In this document: positions 17,726 to 26,086 of the stretch, one piece after another
Position numbering within the stretch: position 1 is the first letter of the stretch
Layout of the letters: every line of letters begins with the position of its first letter
NCBI GenBank assembly: GCA_964454015.1
Contig: CAYVQF010000021.1
Location: 1-64,000 of the forward strand
Source of the DNA: CAYVQF01 sp964454015
GTDB lineage: Bacteria > Myxococcota_A > Bradymonadia > UBA4248
Reading direction: 5' to 3'
DNA length: 64,000 nt
Made by a program: the position numbers and the translations under genes
Notes under the pieces: generated by a model
Database searches by the model: none
The model's input: only the letters and a program-made list of their open reading frames with translations
Told to the model about the DNA's origin: nothing

Positions 17726-17910
17726 ACCTTGCGTTGCTGCCCCGGCTTGGCCCCCCTGACAGCACCCCGCAACCCCAAGACCTTGCTCAGCGCGCGGAAG
17801 CGCGTTGTACTGGCAAGTGTAGCGTCGTGGATGGTGCGCCTTGCGCAGGGCAAGGGACATGGCACGCGCCCTGACCAGCCTGCCATGTGGCGCTGGTATT
17901 TTGAGCGCCT

Positions 17911-18492
17911 ATGAAAACGCTGGTCTTCGATCTAGACGAAACGCTGGTCTTCTCGAGCCTCGAAGCCACGGATGACGCCGATCACGTGCTGAGCATCGCC
18001 GGTCAGACGGTCTACGTGCAGGTGCGTCCTGGCGCCCTGGCCATCGCACGGACCATGCGGGAGCTCTTCGCTTGTCGGGTGTGGAGCACGGGACAACCGA
18101 TCTACGTCGAAGCCGTCTGCGCCGCCATGGGGCTGGAATGGATGGAGATCTGGGGTCGGGATCGCTGCCGCCGCCTCGACGCCATCCCAGAGAACCACTT
18201 CGAGCCCTATGACAAGCCGCTGCACTTGATCAGCCAAGACTTGGCCAAGATCGTCATCGTCGACAACGCCCCCGGCGCCTTCAACTGCAACCCCGAGAAC
18301 GGTATCCCCATCAACACCTGGCGCGGCGATCCGGAAGACCGCCAGCTCTTCCACCTGACTTACTACCTGCGCTGGCTCCATCACTTGCCCGACATGCGGC
18401 GCGATCACCGGGCTTGGCCGCAAGAGACGGTCATCTTGCGCAACGAGCGTCGCTGTGGCCCCCTCAAGAACACGGGAGGGGGCCTCTCTTGA
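17911..18492 (+). CDS. FCP1/NIF-type HAD phosphatase
   Basis: A 193-residue protein of the NLI-interacting-factor/FCP1 branch of the HAD superfamily. The DxDx(T/V) nucleophile motif is in VFDLDETLV (Asp7, Asp9). It is followed by RPGALAIARTM, the WSTGQPIYVEAV motif II with the conserved Ser/Thr, and VIVDNAPGAFNCNPENGIPI, matching the DN.P.....N.I.I signature of FCP1-like phosphatases. In eukaryotes these remove phosphate from the RNA polymerase II tail; bacterial members are less studied and the substrate is unknown. It has two extra Cys residues in the cap-like segment. The 3' end overlaps the convergent rsmG by 29 nt. Confidence 0.85.
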   Translation: MKTLVFDLDETLVFSSLEATDDADHVLSIAGQTVYVQVRPGALAIARTMRELFACRVWSTGQPIYVEAVCAAMGLEWMEIWGRDRCRRLDAIPENHFEPYDKPLHLISQDLAKIVIVDNAPGAFNCNPENGIPINTWRGDPEDRQLFHLTYYLRWLHHLPDMRRDHRAWPQETVILRNERRCGPLKNTGGGLS

Positions 18493-19162
18493 AATGCAAG
18501 GCCAGCCTGGCGGTGCTCTGCGGCCAAGTGTAGGCCAGCGCCCCCTGAAGCACCAGATTTGGCGCCACTTCAAGCGGGGACGCGCCCAAGGCTTGCCAGT
18601 GCGCTGCGCTGCAGAGAGCCACCACGTCGCCACCGGGACGCACCAGGCGCGCCGCCAAGGGCAGCCAACGCTCGAGTGGCGCGAAAGCCTTGGACACGGC
18701 GCACCCCATGGCCAAGGAGGTGGCAGAGCCGACCTCTTCCTCGAAATCCTCGATCCGCAGCGCGTGGCGGGTGATCCCCGTCAGCGCCAGTTGGCGCAAT
18801 ACCAGGCCCAGAAAGGCTTGCCGCTTGGCGCGGGGCTCCACCAAGTGGACTTCCAGCTCGGGCCGCAAGATCTTGATGGGGATCCCAGGCAGACCAGCAC
18901 CGCTGCCCACGTCGACCACCGGGGAGAGCGGCTGCGGGCAAACGCGCAAGACCTGGAGGCTGTCACAGATCAAGGTTTGGGCCATCTCCTCTGGGCTGAG
19001 GGGCCCCACGAGGTTGGCCCGGCGGTTGACCCGAAGGAGTAGACGCAAGTAGGACGTCAGGTGCTCCATGACCGCCGCAGAGGCCGACCCCTCTCCTTGG
19101 GCCACAAAGTCCCTGAGGTGCTGCACCGCCGGGCGCAGCTCGCGTTCGAGTTCAGCGGCCAT
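18464..19162 (-). CDS. rsmG: 16S rRNA (guanine527-N7)-methyltransferase
   Basis: A 232-residue protein of the GidB/RsmG family. An N-terminal helical part with SYLRLLLRVNRRANLVGPLSPEEM is followed by the SAM-binding VVDVGSGAGLPGIPIKI and an HLVEPRAKRQAFL segment typical of RsmG, then SKAFAPLERWL. It methylates N7 of G527 in 16S rRNA, and loss gives low-level streptomycin resistance in known species. The start at 19162 (MAAELERE) is preferred since the longer frame would run through the upstream gene; it overlaps that gene by 11 nt. rsmG usually sits near mnmG and parAB, but here it is beside dnaX on the opposite strand. Confidence 0.93.
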   Translation of the reverse strand: MAAELERELRPAVQHLRDFVAQGEGSASAAVMEHLTSYLRLLLRVNRRANLVGPLSPEEMAQTLICDSLQVLRVCPQPLSPVVDVGSGAGLPGIPIKILRPELEVHLVEPRAKRQAFLGLVLRQLALTGITRHALRIEDFEEEVGSATSLAMGCAVSKAFAPLERWLPLAARLVRPGGDVVALCSAAHWQALGASPLEVAPNLVLQGALAYTWPQSTARLALHFKRGPLPCS

Positions 19163-19868
19163 GGTTCTCAACGGCCAGTGGCGCCCCACGCTTCTTGGCC
19201 CGATGGCGCTGCAATGAGCCATCCCCGCGTCGGCCTTGCAGGAGGAGCACCATGAGGTAGGCCGGCAGGCCAAGCAACGCCACGGCAAAGTAGCTGTGGA
19301 GATAGAGGGCCGCCACGGCGAGGGCCAAGAGTGCCAGGGCCGCGCCCCACATGCCGAGGCGGAACGCCTCATCGTTGCGGCGGGTCCAGAGATAAAAGGC
19401 CTCCAATCCCGCCACCAGCGCCACGGCCACCGCTGCGACGGGCCACATGGCCTGCTCCAAGGTCTCGGCCGCCCCCTGCCGCAGCAGGATCAGGCTCGCC
19501 ACCCAGGCGACCACGGCGACGCCCATGAAAATCACCATCGCGTGGCGCAGGGGGCGGAGCATCTCCCCCTGGCGCGGCGCGGCCGTCACGAGGGTACCCA
19601 GGCGGTCTTGCTGCAGCAGCCGCACGGCCGCAGCGAGTGCCACCACGCCAAAGGGCAGGGCCAGCACGCCGCCGAGGATGCCGAGGCGCGCCCCTTGACG
19701 CGGACGCCCGCCCTGCGCGAACAGCGCCCCTGCTCCAGCCAGCAGCGCCCCCGCGGCGCCCGTCACCCCCAGAATCCACAGCCAGGGCAACGCGACCACC
19801 GGCACGACCCACAAGGTCACGGCACCGACGAAAGCGACCACGATTCCAAGCCACAACAGCGCAGTCAT
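19152..19868 (-). CDS. Multi-pass membrane protein of unknown function
   Basis: A 238-residue protein with about eight hydrophobic helices in four paired blocks, with Arg/Gln-rich loops (GGRPRQGARLG, AAPRQGEMLRPLRH). The final cytoplasmic tail is basic (QRHRAKKRGAPLA). No motif links it to a known transporter. The start at 19868 (MTALLWLG) is the first residue of a membrane helix; upstream in-frame sequence looks non-coding. Its 3' end overlaps rsmG by 11 nt, so the two are probably co-transcribed and diverge from dnaX. Composition alone would fit a small permease or scaffold. Function unknown. Confidence 0.7.
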   Translation of the reverse strand: MTALLWLGIVVAFVGAVTLWVVPVVALPWLWILGVTGAAGALLAGAGALFAQGGRPRQGARLGILGGVLALPFGVVALAAAVRLLQQDRLGTLVTAAPRQGEMLRPLRHAMVIFMGVAVVAWVASLILLRQGAAETLEQAMWPVAAVAVALVAGLEAFYLWTRRNDEAFRLGMWGAALALLALAVAALYLHSYFAVALLGLPAYLMVLLLQGRRGDGSLQRHRAKKRGAPLAVENHGR

Positions 19869-20015
19869 TGCTCTTCCAGGGGGGAGTAGTCGAGAAAAGA
19901 CGGGGCGATCCCACGGCAGGGCGCCACTTGGCCGAAAATAGCACGCCCCACTCGGGGTGGCCACTGCTGCCAGCGCAGCAAACGGCGAGGCGGCCACCCC
20001 ACGGCCAGCGCAACC

Positions 20016-20044
20016 TTGCCCCCCGAGGCGAAGGCCGCTAGCGT
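20016..20044 (+). promoter_or_regulatory. Possible dnaX promoter
   Basis: TTGCCC at 20016-20021 and TAGCGT at 20039-20044 are 17 nt apart, about 70 nt before the dnaX start. Both hexamers are only partial matches, so the assignment is weak. Confidence 0.3.
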
Positions 20045-20113
20045 AGCCCGCGGTCGAAGGTCCGTTCACCCCTACTCGCCGCTCCGGTGAGCAGAGCCAA
20101 CGAAGACGCAGCG

Positions 20114-21949
20114 ATGGCATACCTGGTATTGGCCCGCAAGTGGCGGCCGCAGAGCTTCACAGATGTCGTGGGACAGGGACACGTCACCCAGACCTTGGCC
20201 AACGCCATCCGTCAGGGGCGCGTGGCCCACGCCTTCCTCTTCACGGGCTCCCGAGGGGTGGGCAAAACCTCGACGGCCCGCATCCTGGCCAAGGCCCTCA
20301 ATTGCCAAGAGGGCCCGACGCCGACCCCCTGCAACCAGTGCACGGCCTGCGTCGACATCACCGACGGCCGCGCCGTGGACATCATCGAAATCGACGGCGC
20401 CTCGAACCGCGGCATCAACGAAATCCGCGAGGTGCGGGAGGCCGTTCGCTACGCCCCGAGCCGCGAGCGCTACAAAGTCTACATCATCGACGAGGTCCAC
20501 ATGCTGACCACGGAGGCCTTCAACGCCCTGTTGAAGACCCTCGAGGAGCCCCCCAGCCACGCGGTCTTCGTCTTCGCCACCACCGAACCCAACAAAATCC
20601 CCGTCACCATCTTGAGCCGCTGTCAGCGCTACGACTTCAAGCGCGTCACCGTGCGGGATCTCTGTGAACGCCTGCGCCACATCGCCGACGCCGAGGGGAT
20701 CGACTTCACCGACGAGGCCTTGACCCTTTTGGCGCGCCACGCCCGCGGGGGCGTGCGCGACGCGCTGAGCGCGATGGACCAGGTCATCGCCTTCGCCGAA
20801 CCCCCCATCAGCGCCGAGTCCGCCGCTGAGACCTTGGGCATCGCCAGCCGGGAGACCCTTCACTCCCTCGGCGAGGCGCTGGTCAACCGCGACGTGGATC
20901 GGGCCTTGCGGGTCTTGGAGAAGGTCGACAGCTATGGCCAAGACTTGGGCCATTTCTCCGTCGATCTCCTGGAGCACCTGCGTGACATGACCGTGGTGTG
21001 CGCCGTCGCCGACCCCCAGGGGCTCACCGAGCTGGGCGAGTCCGAGCTAGAGCGGGTCAAGGCCGCCGTCAAGAACGTCAGCATCGAGCGCCTCCAGCGC
21101 ATGTTTCAGATCTGGTCCGAGGCGGTGGACCTGGTCGTTCGCTCGCTCTATCCCAAGCTGTTGATGGAGATGACCGTGGTCAAGATGGCCGCCGTCGCGC
21201 CCATGCCGCCCCTGCTGCCCTTGCTCAGCCGCCTGGAGGCGCTGGAGAAATCGCTCCACGGCGACCTGCCGCGTGAGCAGGACTTGCTGGCCAAGATGCG
21301 GAGCCACCTGGCGGCGTCCCTCCGGGACTATGCGCCGCTGGGGTCCAGCGGTGACGCTCTGCCGGCGCCCTCTGAGCCACCCCCGGGGGAAAAAAAAAAG
21401 CCTGAAGCGCTAGCCTCTCGCGTCAGCGCGCCGCCGTCACCCCCGCAGCCGCCCCCTGCCACCACGGCGGCCACGCCGCACGCCCCAACGAAAGTGGAAG
21501 CCCAAGAGACGCGGGCAGGGGCGATGGCGACGGCGGAGGTGAGCCCAGCGGAGTCTGGCGATCCTTGGCGTTCGGCCCTGCGGCGCCTCTCGCCCAAGGT
21601 AGCTGGGGTGATGGAGCAGGCCGTGGTGGTGCGTCTCGAGCCGACGGCGTTGGAGCTGGCCTTGAGCGATGGCTTGCGCGGGCTGTTGGTGGAAGCGGAT
21701 TTGGCGGCCCTGCTCGACAGCCTCGCCCTGGAGTTGGGCGCACGGCCGCGCCTGCGCTTCGTCGAAGCGGCCCCAGCGGCCACCTTGTCGCTGGCCGAAG
21801 AGCGACAGCAAGCGCGTGAGCAGCATCAGGAGGCCATGCGCGAACGTATCCGCACGCATCCCTTGTTGGGCGAAGCCATGACGCGTTTTGGCGTCGACGC
21901 GAGCAGCGTCCGCATCGATTTACATCTCTATGAGGAGGATGAAGGATGA
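20114..21949 (+). CDS. dnaX: DNA polymerase III subunits gamma and tau
   Basis: A 611-residue tau protein. The clamp-loader AAA+ region begins at once: Walker A GSRGVGKT (45-52), four zinc-finger cysteines (Cys64, Cys73, Cys76, Cys79), Walker B IIDEVHM, and sensor 1 FATTEPNKIP followed by TILSRCQRYDF. Domain III and a helical collar follow to about residue 410. A Pro/Ala-rich linker then leads to a C-terminal tau domain. It loads the sliding clamp and links core polymerase to helicase. The linker coding DNA contains ten consecutive A residues (21390-21399) at codons 426-429, where slippage would produce a 430-residue gamma form, close to the E. coli gamma length. Its stop overlaps the ybaB start (ATGA), and recR follows. 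The ATG at 20114 starts the conserved MAYLVLARKWRP. Confidence 0.97.
   Translation: MAYLVLARKWRPQSFTDVVGQGHVTQTLANAIRQGRVAHAFLFTGSRGVGKTSTARILAKALNCQEGPTPTPCNQCTACVDITDGRAVDIIEIDGASNRGINEIREVREAVRYAPSRERYKVYIIDEVHMLTTEAFNALLKTLEEPPSHAVFVFATTEPNKIPVTILSRCQRYDFKRVTVRDLCERLRHIADAEGIDFTDEALTLLARHARGGVRDALSAMDQVIAFAEPPISAESAAETLGIASRETLHSLGEALVNRDVDRALRVLEKVDSYGQDLGHFSVDLLEHLRDMTVVCAVADPQGLTELGESELERVKAAVKNVSIERLQRMFQIWSEAVDLVVRSLYPKLLMEMTVVKMAAVAPMPPLLPLLSRLEALEKSLHGDLPREQDLLAKMRSHLAASLRDYAPLGSSGDALPAPSEPPPGEKKKPEALASRVSAPPSPPQPPPATTAATPHAPTKVEAQETRAGAMATAEVSPAESGDPWRSALRRLSPKVAGVMEQAVVVRLEPTALELALSDGLRGLLVEADLAALLDSLALELGARPRLRFVEAAPAATLSLAEERQQAREQHQEAMRERIRTHPLLGEAMTRFGVDASSVRIDLHLYEEDEG
21390..21405 (+). 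promoter_or_regulatory. dnaX slippery A10 run: programmed frameshift or transcriptional slippage
   Basis: The run of ten A residues followed by G contains A AAA AAG in the zero frame (K-K-K, codons 427-429). In the -1 frame the ribosome then reads GCC TGA, ending translation after one Ala, giving a 430-residue product. In the other frame it reads AGC CTG AAG CGC TAG and also stops. CCCCCGGGGG lies just 5', and a GCGCT/AGCGC stem can form a few bases 3'. E. coli uses A AAA AAG ribosomal frameshifting at the same codon position, and Thermus uses an A9 run by transcriptional slippage; which applies here is not visible. Confidence 0.75.
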
Positions 21950-22272
21950 AGAAGTCTAAAGGAACGGGACTCAATCAGATTTTGACCCAGGCCCAGCGTC
22001 TGCAGGGCAAGCTCGGCAGGCTGGAAGACGATCTCAAGTCGAAGATCGTCGAGGCCTCGGCGGGTAACGGCAAGGTGACGGCCGTGGTCAACGGCAACCG
22101 CGAGCTGTTGGCGCTGAGCATCGACCCGTCGGTGATCTCGGCCGACAACCCGGAGTTGCTGGAAAACCTGGTGGTCTCGGCGGTGAACACCGCCTTGAGC
22201 AATATGCGCGAGATGGTGAACACGGAGATGAACAAGGTGACGGGCGGTTTTTCGATCCCCGGGCTGATGTAG
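21946..22272 (+). CDS. ybaB: YbaB/EbfC family nucleoid-associated protein
   Basis: A 108-residue protein matching YbaB/EbfC: a helical N-terminus (TQAQRLQGKLGRLEDDL), a central beta region (VTAVVNGNRELLALSIDPSVI) and a C-terminal helix with NTALSNMREMVNTEM and a Met/Gly-rich end. YbaB dimers bind DNA in a tweezer-like fashion and associate with the nucleoid. It overlaps dnaX by 4 nt and is followed by recR after 8 nt, the widespread dnaX-ybaB-recR arrangement linking replication and recombination. Confidence 0.95.
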   Translation: MKKSKGTGLNQILTQAQRLQGKLGRLEDDLKSKIVEASAGNGKVTAVVNGNRELLALSIDPSVISADNPELLENLVVSAVNTALSNMREMVNTEMNKVTGGFSIPGLM

Positions 22273-22280
22273 GAGCCGCC

Positions 22281-22883
22281 GTGCACAGCGAGGGTGATCC
22301 CATCCAGCGCCTCATCGAGGCCCTGGCCCGCTTGCCGGGCATTGGGCGCAAGACGGCGACGCGGCTGGCTTTTTTTCTGCTCAACGCCGACCCGGCCTAT
22401 GCCCAGGAGCTGGCGGCGGCCGTGGTCGAGGTCAAGGCGCGCATTGGCTATTGCGAGGTGTGCGCCAACCTGTGCGAGGCGGCGCGTTGCCGGATCTGCG
22501 CCAGCACCAAGCGCGACCCGCAGGTGATCTGCGTGGTCGAGAGCCCGCAAGATCTGCTGGCGGTGGAAGCGACAGGTGACTTCGACGGGCTCTACCACGT
22601 GCTGCACGGGGTGATTTCGCCTCTGGATGGGGTGGGGCCGGACGATTTGAAGATCGCGGCTTTGCTGCAGCGGGTTCGGGAGACGGACTTACAAGAGGTG
22701 ATTTTGGCGACCAACCCTTCCGTGGAAGGGGAGGCCACGGCGATCTACCTGCAGCGCCTCTTGGCGCCCTTGGGGCTCAAGGTGAGCCGCATCGCCAGCG
22801 GTCTGCCCATGGGCGCGCAGCTCGAGTATGCCGACAAGGCCACCCTGGGGCGCTCGCTCAAGGAAAGGCGCACCCTGCTCTGA
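22281..22883 (+). CDS. recR: Recombination protein RecR
   Basis: A 200-residue RecR. An N-terminal helix-hairpin-helix (RLPGIGRKTATRLAFFLL) is followed by a four-Cys zinc motif (CEVCANLCEAARCRIC) and a Toprim domain with VVESPQDLLAVE, LHGVISPLDGVGPDDL, VILATNPSVEGEATAIYL and a C-terminal GLPMGAQLEYADKATLGRSL. RecR works with RecO and RecF in loading RecA at single-strand gaps. It starts with GTG at 22281 preceded by TAGGAG. A short gap after its stop separates it from the convergent luxC end. Confidence 0.96.
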   Translation: MHSEGDPIQRLIEALARLPGIGRKTATRLAFFLLNADPAYAQELAAAVVEVKARIGYCEVCANLCEAARCRICASTKRDPQVICVVESPQDLLAVEATGDFDGLYHVLHGVISPLDGVGPDDLKIAALLQRVRETDLQEVILATNPSVEGEATAIYLQRLLAPLGLKVSRIASGLPMGAQLEYADKATLGRSLKERRTLL

Positions 22884-22887
22884 GGCC

Positions 22888-24141
22888 TCAGGCCAGGCTC
22901 ACCCAACGCACGAGCGGGGCCAGGGTGCCGATGCCGTCGTGGCGCCAGGACAGGGGAGGCCGCTGCATGTGCCCCAGGGGGCAGACGCGGTTGAGGCCGG
23001 CCAGCGTCAGGGTCGCGAGTCGTTGCGGGGTGAGGGTCGCGCCGGCCATGCCGAGGCATTGGAGATGGGGCGCGGCGGCGCTGAGGTGGGGGATGAGGTC
23101 GTCGAGGTCGGCCACGGGGTAGACCGGGAGCACCCGCGCGCCGCAGGAGGGGGTCAGGGGCTGGGCGCTGGGATAGGCCAAGATGGTGGCCCCACCAGGG
23201 GCGGTGAAGGCGTGCGCGTCGAGGAGGGCGTTCTGGATGTAGGAGCGCCGATGGGCGCGGGCGGCGGCGTCGAGAGGCCCGAGGGGGAAGCGGGCTTCGA
23301 GGGGCGGCAGGGCGTGGTGCGCCAGTTGCCGCGCCACCTCGGCGGCGTCTTTGGCGTCGCCCTGGAGGTAGAGGGCCTGCGGAGAGAGGCAGCCGTACTG
23401 GTCCCAGAGGCAGAGGTCGAGGGCGAGGTCGCTCAGGATCGCGGGCGTCGGCTCGGGGTCGGCGCCGAGGTAGGCCGCCGAGATGCGGTGTCCGTAGGGG
23501 ACGAAGATCTGGTGGGGTCGCGCGAGGCGCTGCCACTGGGCGACGGCGCGGGCGCTGCCGTGGACGACGATGGCGTCGCCGGCAGCGGCCATGGCGGCGG
23601 CGCTGTCGAGATCCGATGAGGGGAAGTGGGCCAAGATGACCGCCGGCGCCAGGGCGGGGGCGCACCGCGCCAGCACCTCGAGGAAGGCGCGCATGAGCGG
23701 CTGCAAGCGCGCCGCCGCTCTGACCAGGACGGGGACGCCCGCCATGACGGGGAGCATGGTGGCCTGGATGCCGGCCGGCGGTACGGTAGCGGCGAGGACC
23801 ATGGCGAGGCGCTGGGGCAAGAGGGGGCGCCAGTGGGGGTGTTCTTGGGGCAGCTCCGTGGCGAGGAAGCGGCGCATTGCGTCAGGTTGCCAGCATCGTT
23901 CCAGCTCGCCGAAGCCGAAGGCGAGGGTGGCGGCGCTACAGCCGCAGGCCTCGGCGCCAGCGGCCCAGTCGCTGGCGCCGAGGCCTGCGGCGAGCTGGGT
24001 CATGGCGGCCAGGCGCGCCTCGATGTCCATGGCTGCGAGGGCGAGGCGGGCTTGGTACATGGCCTGAACGGCCTGGGCCAAGCCCGCCTCGCCTAGGGGG
24101 GCATGCCAACCAGCGCCGCTGAAAAACCCCGTCACATCCAT
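22888..24141 (-). CDS. luxC: LuxC-like acyl-CoA/acyl-protein reductase
   Basis: A 417-residue aldehyde-dehydrogenase-like enzyme of the LuxC family. The centre carries ATVPPAGIQATMLPVMAGVPVLVRAAARL (nucleotide-binding and the conserved Lys-poor turn) and LDLCLWDQYGCLSPQ, where Cys251 corresponds to the acyl-accepting Cys of LuxC. The end has LAGLNRVCPLGHMQRPPLSWRHDG, a strongly LuxC-like tail. LuxC reduces an acyl thioester to fatty aldehyde with NADPH. Its start overlaps the luxE stop by 10 nt. No luciferase (luxAB) or LuxD-type thioesterase is nearby, so the aldehyde serves something other than light. Members outside luminous bacteria are known but little studied. Confidence 0.85.
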   Translation of the reverse strand: MDVTGFFSGAGWHAPLGEAGLAQAVQAMYQARLALAAMDIEARLAAMTQLAAGLGASDWAAGAEACGCSAATLAFGFGELERCWQPDAMRRFLATELPQEHPHWRPLLPQRLAMVLAATVPPAGIQATMLPVMAGVPVLVRAAARLQPLMRAFLEVLARCAPALAPAVILAHFPSSDLDSAAAMAAAGDAIVVHGSARAVAQWQRLARPHQIFVPYGHRISAAYLGADPEPTPAILSDLALDLCLWDQYGCLSPQALYLQGDAKDAAEVARQLAHHALPPLEARFPLGPLDAAARAHRRSYIQNALLDAHAFTAPGGATILAYPSAQPLTPSCGARVLPVYPVADLDDLIPHLSAAAPHLQCLGMAGATLTPQRLATLTLAGLNRVCPLGHMQRPPLSWRHDGIGTLAPLVRWVSLA

Positions 24142-25292
24142 AGCGACCGCTCTGCCCCGCTCAACATGGCGTCCAAAGCGATGGAGCAGCCCTTGGCCAC
24201 GGCGCCAGCCCGGCCGCACAACTGCAAACAGGCGTCCACGGGCCACGGGAGATGGGCCGCCGCCTCGGGCGGCACTGGGTGACAGCGCCCCAAGTCCCCC
24301 GTGAGCACGTACGCCGCCGAATCCAAGTTGGCCAGATCCCGCAGGGCGATCTGCCCCTCTTCGCCCCAGGGCAACTCGGTCAGGCTGTCCGGGTCGAGCA
24401 CGGCGAAGCGGCACCATGGCGGCCCCACGAAGCGATCCCGCAGCGCCAACGCCAGATCCCCGTGCCCAGCCAAGGCCAGCGCCATGGACGCCTCATAGAG
24501 CTGGCTCGAGAGCTCAGACATCCCATACTCGGCCACGATCAGCGCCGCCTCCAGCCCCAGGGTCGCCACCAAAGCGGCGTGCAAGTCTGGGCGGGGAACC
24601 TGGCGGCTCAAGCCCTTGTAGCCACCGGTCTCCAATAGCCGCGACCCCGCTGGCAGACGCCAGCGCCGCCCCCCGAGGCCATCCAGAAAATGGACGAAAG
24701 CGAAAGAGGGCCCCAACAAAAACACCGGGCGCCCTGAAGCCTCGGCCGCATCCAACGCCGCCGTGAGCCGGGGCGCGTCCAAGTTGCCCGCCGCGTCGAC
24801 GAGGAAGTGCCCCCCACCGTGGTGGCGCATCAAGTGGGCGAACATATGCACCAGCGAGCTGTGCGGTGCGTCGGCGTCACTTGGGGTCAGCACCCACCAT
24901 GACAGCTCGGCGCCGTCGCCCAAGACCATGGGCGCAAAGGTCGCCAGGATCGCCGTGTCCATCAACGCCAGGGTCTTGAAAACGTGACGCGAGCGCTGCT
25001 CCGCCGTCGTGCCGCTGGAAAAGAAGGTCGCCACCGCCTCGGAGGCGTCATGGGGAAAGAGGTCAGCCCGTTTGAAGGCCTCCACGGGCAGCGGCGGCAA
25101 GCCCCAGGGATCACCGCCGGGCTCGACGCCGCCGTGGCGACAATAGCGCCCATAGAGAGGGTGCGCCTGCGCCTGGTAGGTCATGATCTGCGCCGTCAAC
25201 GCACGCCAAGCCTCGGGCGCGAGGCCGCGGGTCATCCCGGCCAACAAGGCCTGCTCCAGGCGCGCCCGCTCCGCTGCCCACCTGGCCGCCAT
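24132..25292 (-). CDS. luxE: LuxE-like acyl-protein synthetase
   Basis: A 386-residue protein of the LuxE family, related to acyl-adenylate-forming ligases. Key pieces are FFSSGTTAEQRSRH (92-96 SSGTT, the AMP-binding loop), SSLVHMFAHLMRH, FLLGPSFAFVHFLDG, a LLETGGYKG turn, EYGMSELSSQLYE and a C-terminal GRAGAVAKGCS with Cys369, matching the Cys that takes the acyl group from LuxC/LuxE partners. LuxE activates fatty acids as acyl-AMP and passes them to LuxC. Its ATG overlaps the rex stop (ATGA) and its stop overlaps luxC, so all three genes are translationally coupled. Length fits the family. Confidence 0.85.
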   Translation of the reverse strand: MAARWAAERARLEQALLAGMTRGLAPEAWRALTAQIMTYQAQAHPLYGRYCRHGGVEPGGDPWGLPPLPVEAFKRADLFPHDASEAVATFFSSGTTAEQRSRHVFKTLALMDTAILATFAPMVLGDGAELSWWVLTPSDADAPHSSLVHMFAHLMRHHGGGHFLVDAAGNLDAPRLTAALDAAEASGRPVFLLGPSFAFVHFLDGLGGRRWRLPAGSRLLETGGYKGLSRQVPRPDLHAALVATLGLEAALIVAEYGMSELSSQLYEASMALALAGHGDLALALRDRFVGPPWCRFAVLDPDSLTELPWGEEGQIALRDLANLDSAAYVLTGDLGRCHPVPPEAAAHLPWPVDACLQLCGRAGAVAKGCSIALDAMLSGAERSLWM

Positions 25293-25915
25293 CACCGCGC
25301 CTCCGGCACATCTCGCACGGCATAGGCCAGCTCCGCCAGATCCACGCTGAGCTGCTCGTCGCGCACCAGCACCCCGGGCGGCGCGACCAAGGTGGCAGGG
25401 GTGAAGTTCCAGATCGCGCGCACCCCAGCCTCTACCAAGGCCTGCATCGCTTCCTTCGGCGTCGCCGACCGACTCGGCGTGATGATCCCCAGACGCACGC
25501 CCAAGCGCCGGCACTCACGGGGGAGCGCCTTGAGGGGATACAAACTCGCCCCGGCCACCACCTCTCCCGTGGCCTCGATGTCATCGTCGAAAATGGCCAC
25601 CACCGCCAGCCCACACACGGAAAAAAGCGGATAGTCCGCCAGGGCCCGAGCCATGCGCCCGCTCCCAACGATCACCGCCCCCTTGAGGGTGTCCAGGCCC
25701 AAGCGCTCGCGAATGGCCGCCAGGACCGTCGCGCCCGTGAAGCCCACGCTCGGTTTGCCCCGCAAACCGAGGGCCGCGAGATCCTTGCGCACCTGGGTCG
25801 GATCGACGCCACAGTGCTTGGCCAAGTGTTCGCTCGCGACCACATCGGACGCAACGGCCCAATCGGTCAAGACCCGGTGGTAACGCATCAGACGCTCAAA
25901 GTGGAGGCGCTTCAC
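25292..25915 (-). CDS. rex: Redox-sensing transcriptional repressor Rex
   Basis: A 207-residue Rex protein. It has an N-terminal winged helix (RLHFERLMRYHRVLTDW, VDPTQVRKDLAALGLRGKPSVGFT with the RKDL recognition helix), a Rossmann NAD(H) domain beginning VIVGSGRMARAL, and AIFDDDIEATGEVVAG, IITPSRSATPKEAMQALVEAGVRAIWNFTPATL, all typical. Rex binds operator DNA when NAD+ is high and leaves it when NADH rises. The GTG at 25915 is preferred because GAAGGAG precedes it with correct spacing; the ATG at 25963 has no ribosome site. The gene leads the luxE-luxC operon, implying NADH/NAD+ control of fatty-aldehyde synthesis. A clear Rex operator was not found upstream by eye. Confidence 0.92.
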   Translation of the reverse strand: MKRLHFERLMRYHRVLTDWAVASDVVASEHLAKHCGVDPTQVRKDLAALGLRGKPSVGFTGATVLAAIRERLGLDTLKGAVIVGSGRMARALADYPLFSVCGLAVVAIFDDDIEATGEVVAGASLYPLKALPRECRRLGVRLGIITPSRSATPKEAMQALVEAGVRAIWNFTPATLVAPPGVLVRDEQLSVDLAELAYAVRDVPEAR

Positions 25916-26086
25916 GGACCCGCTCCTTCGCCAAGCCTCAGCCGAGGCATTCCTTTGCTGCACTTAGCACGTTGCGCCGCCAGCGTCACTTCGTTAAAAG
26001 ATCACTCGCCCCCTCATCCTGGGCGGCGAGGCGCCACGGCTGACGCCGCGCCGGCCCCCACCACACCACCCCACGCCGAGACCACC

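Noticed and set aside
22281..25963. Possible luminescence operon because of luxC/luxE
   Set aside because: luxA, luxB and luxD are absent from the neighbourhood, so light production is not supported.
25916..26086. Search for a Rex operator (TTGTGAA-type inverted repeat) upstream of rex
   Set aside because: No convincing palindrome by eye; absence may reflect a variant motif.
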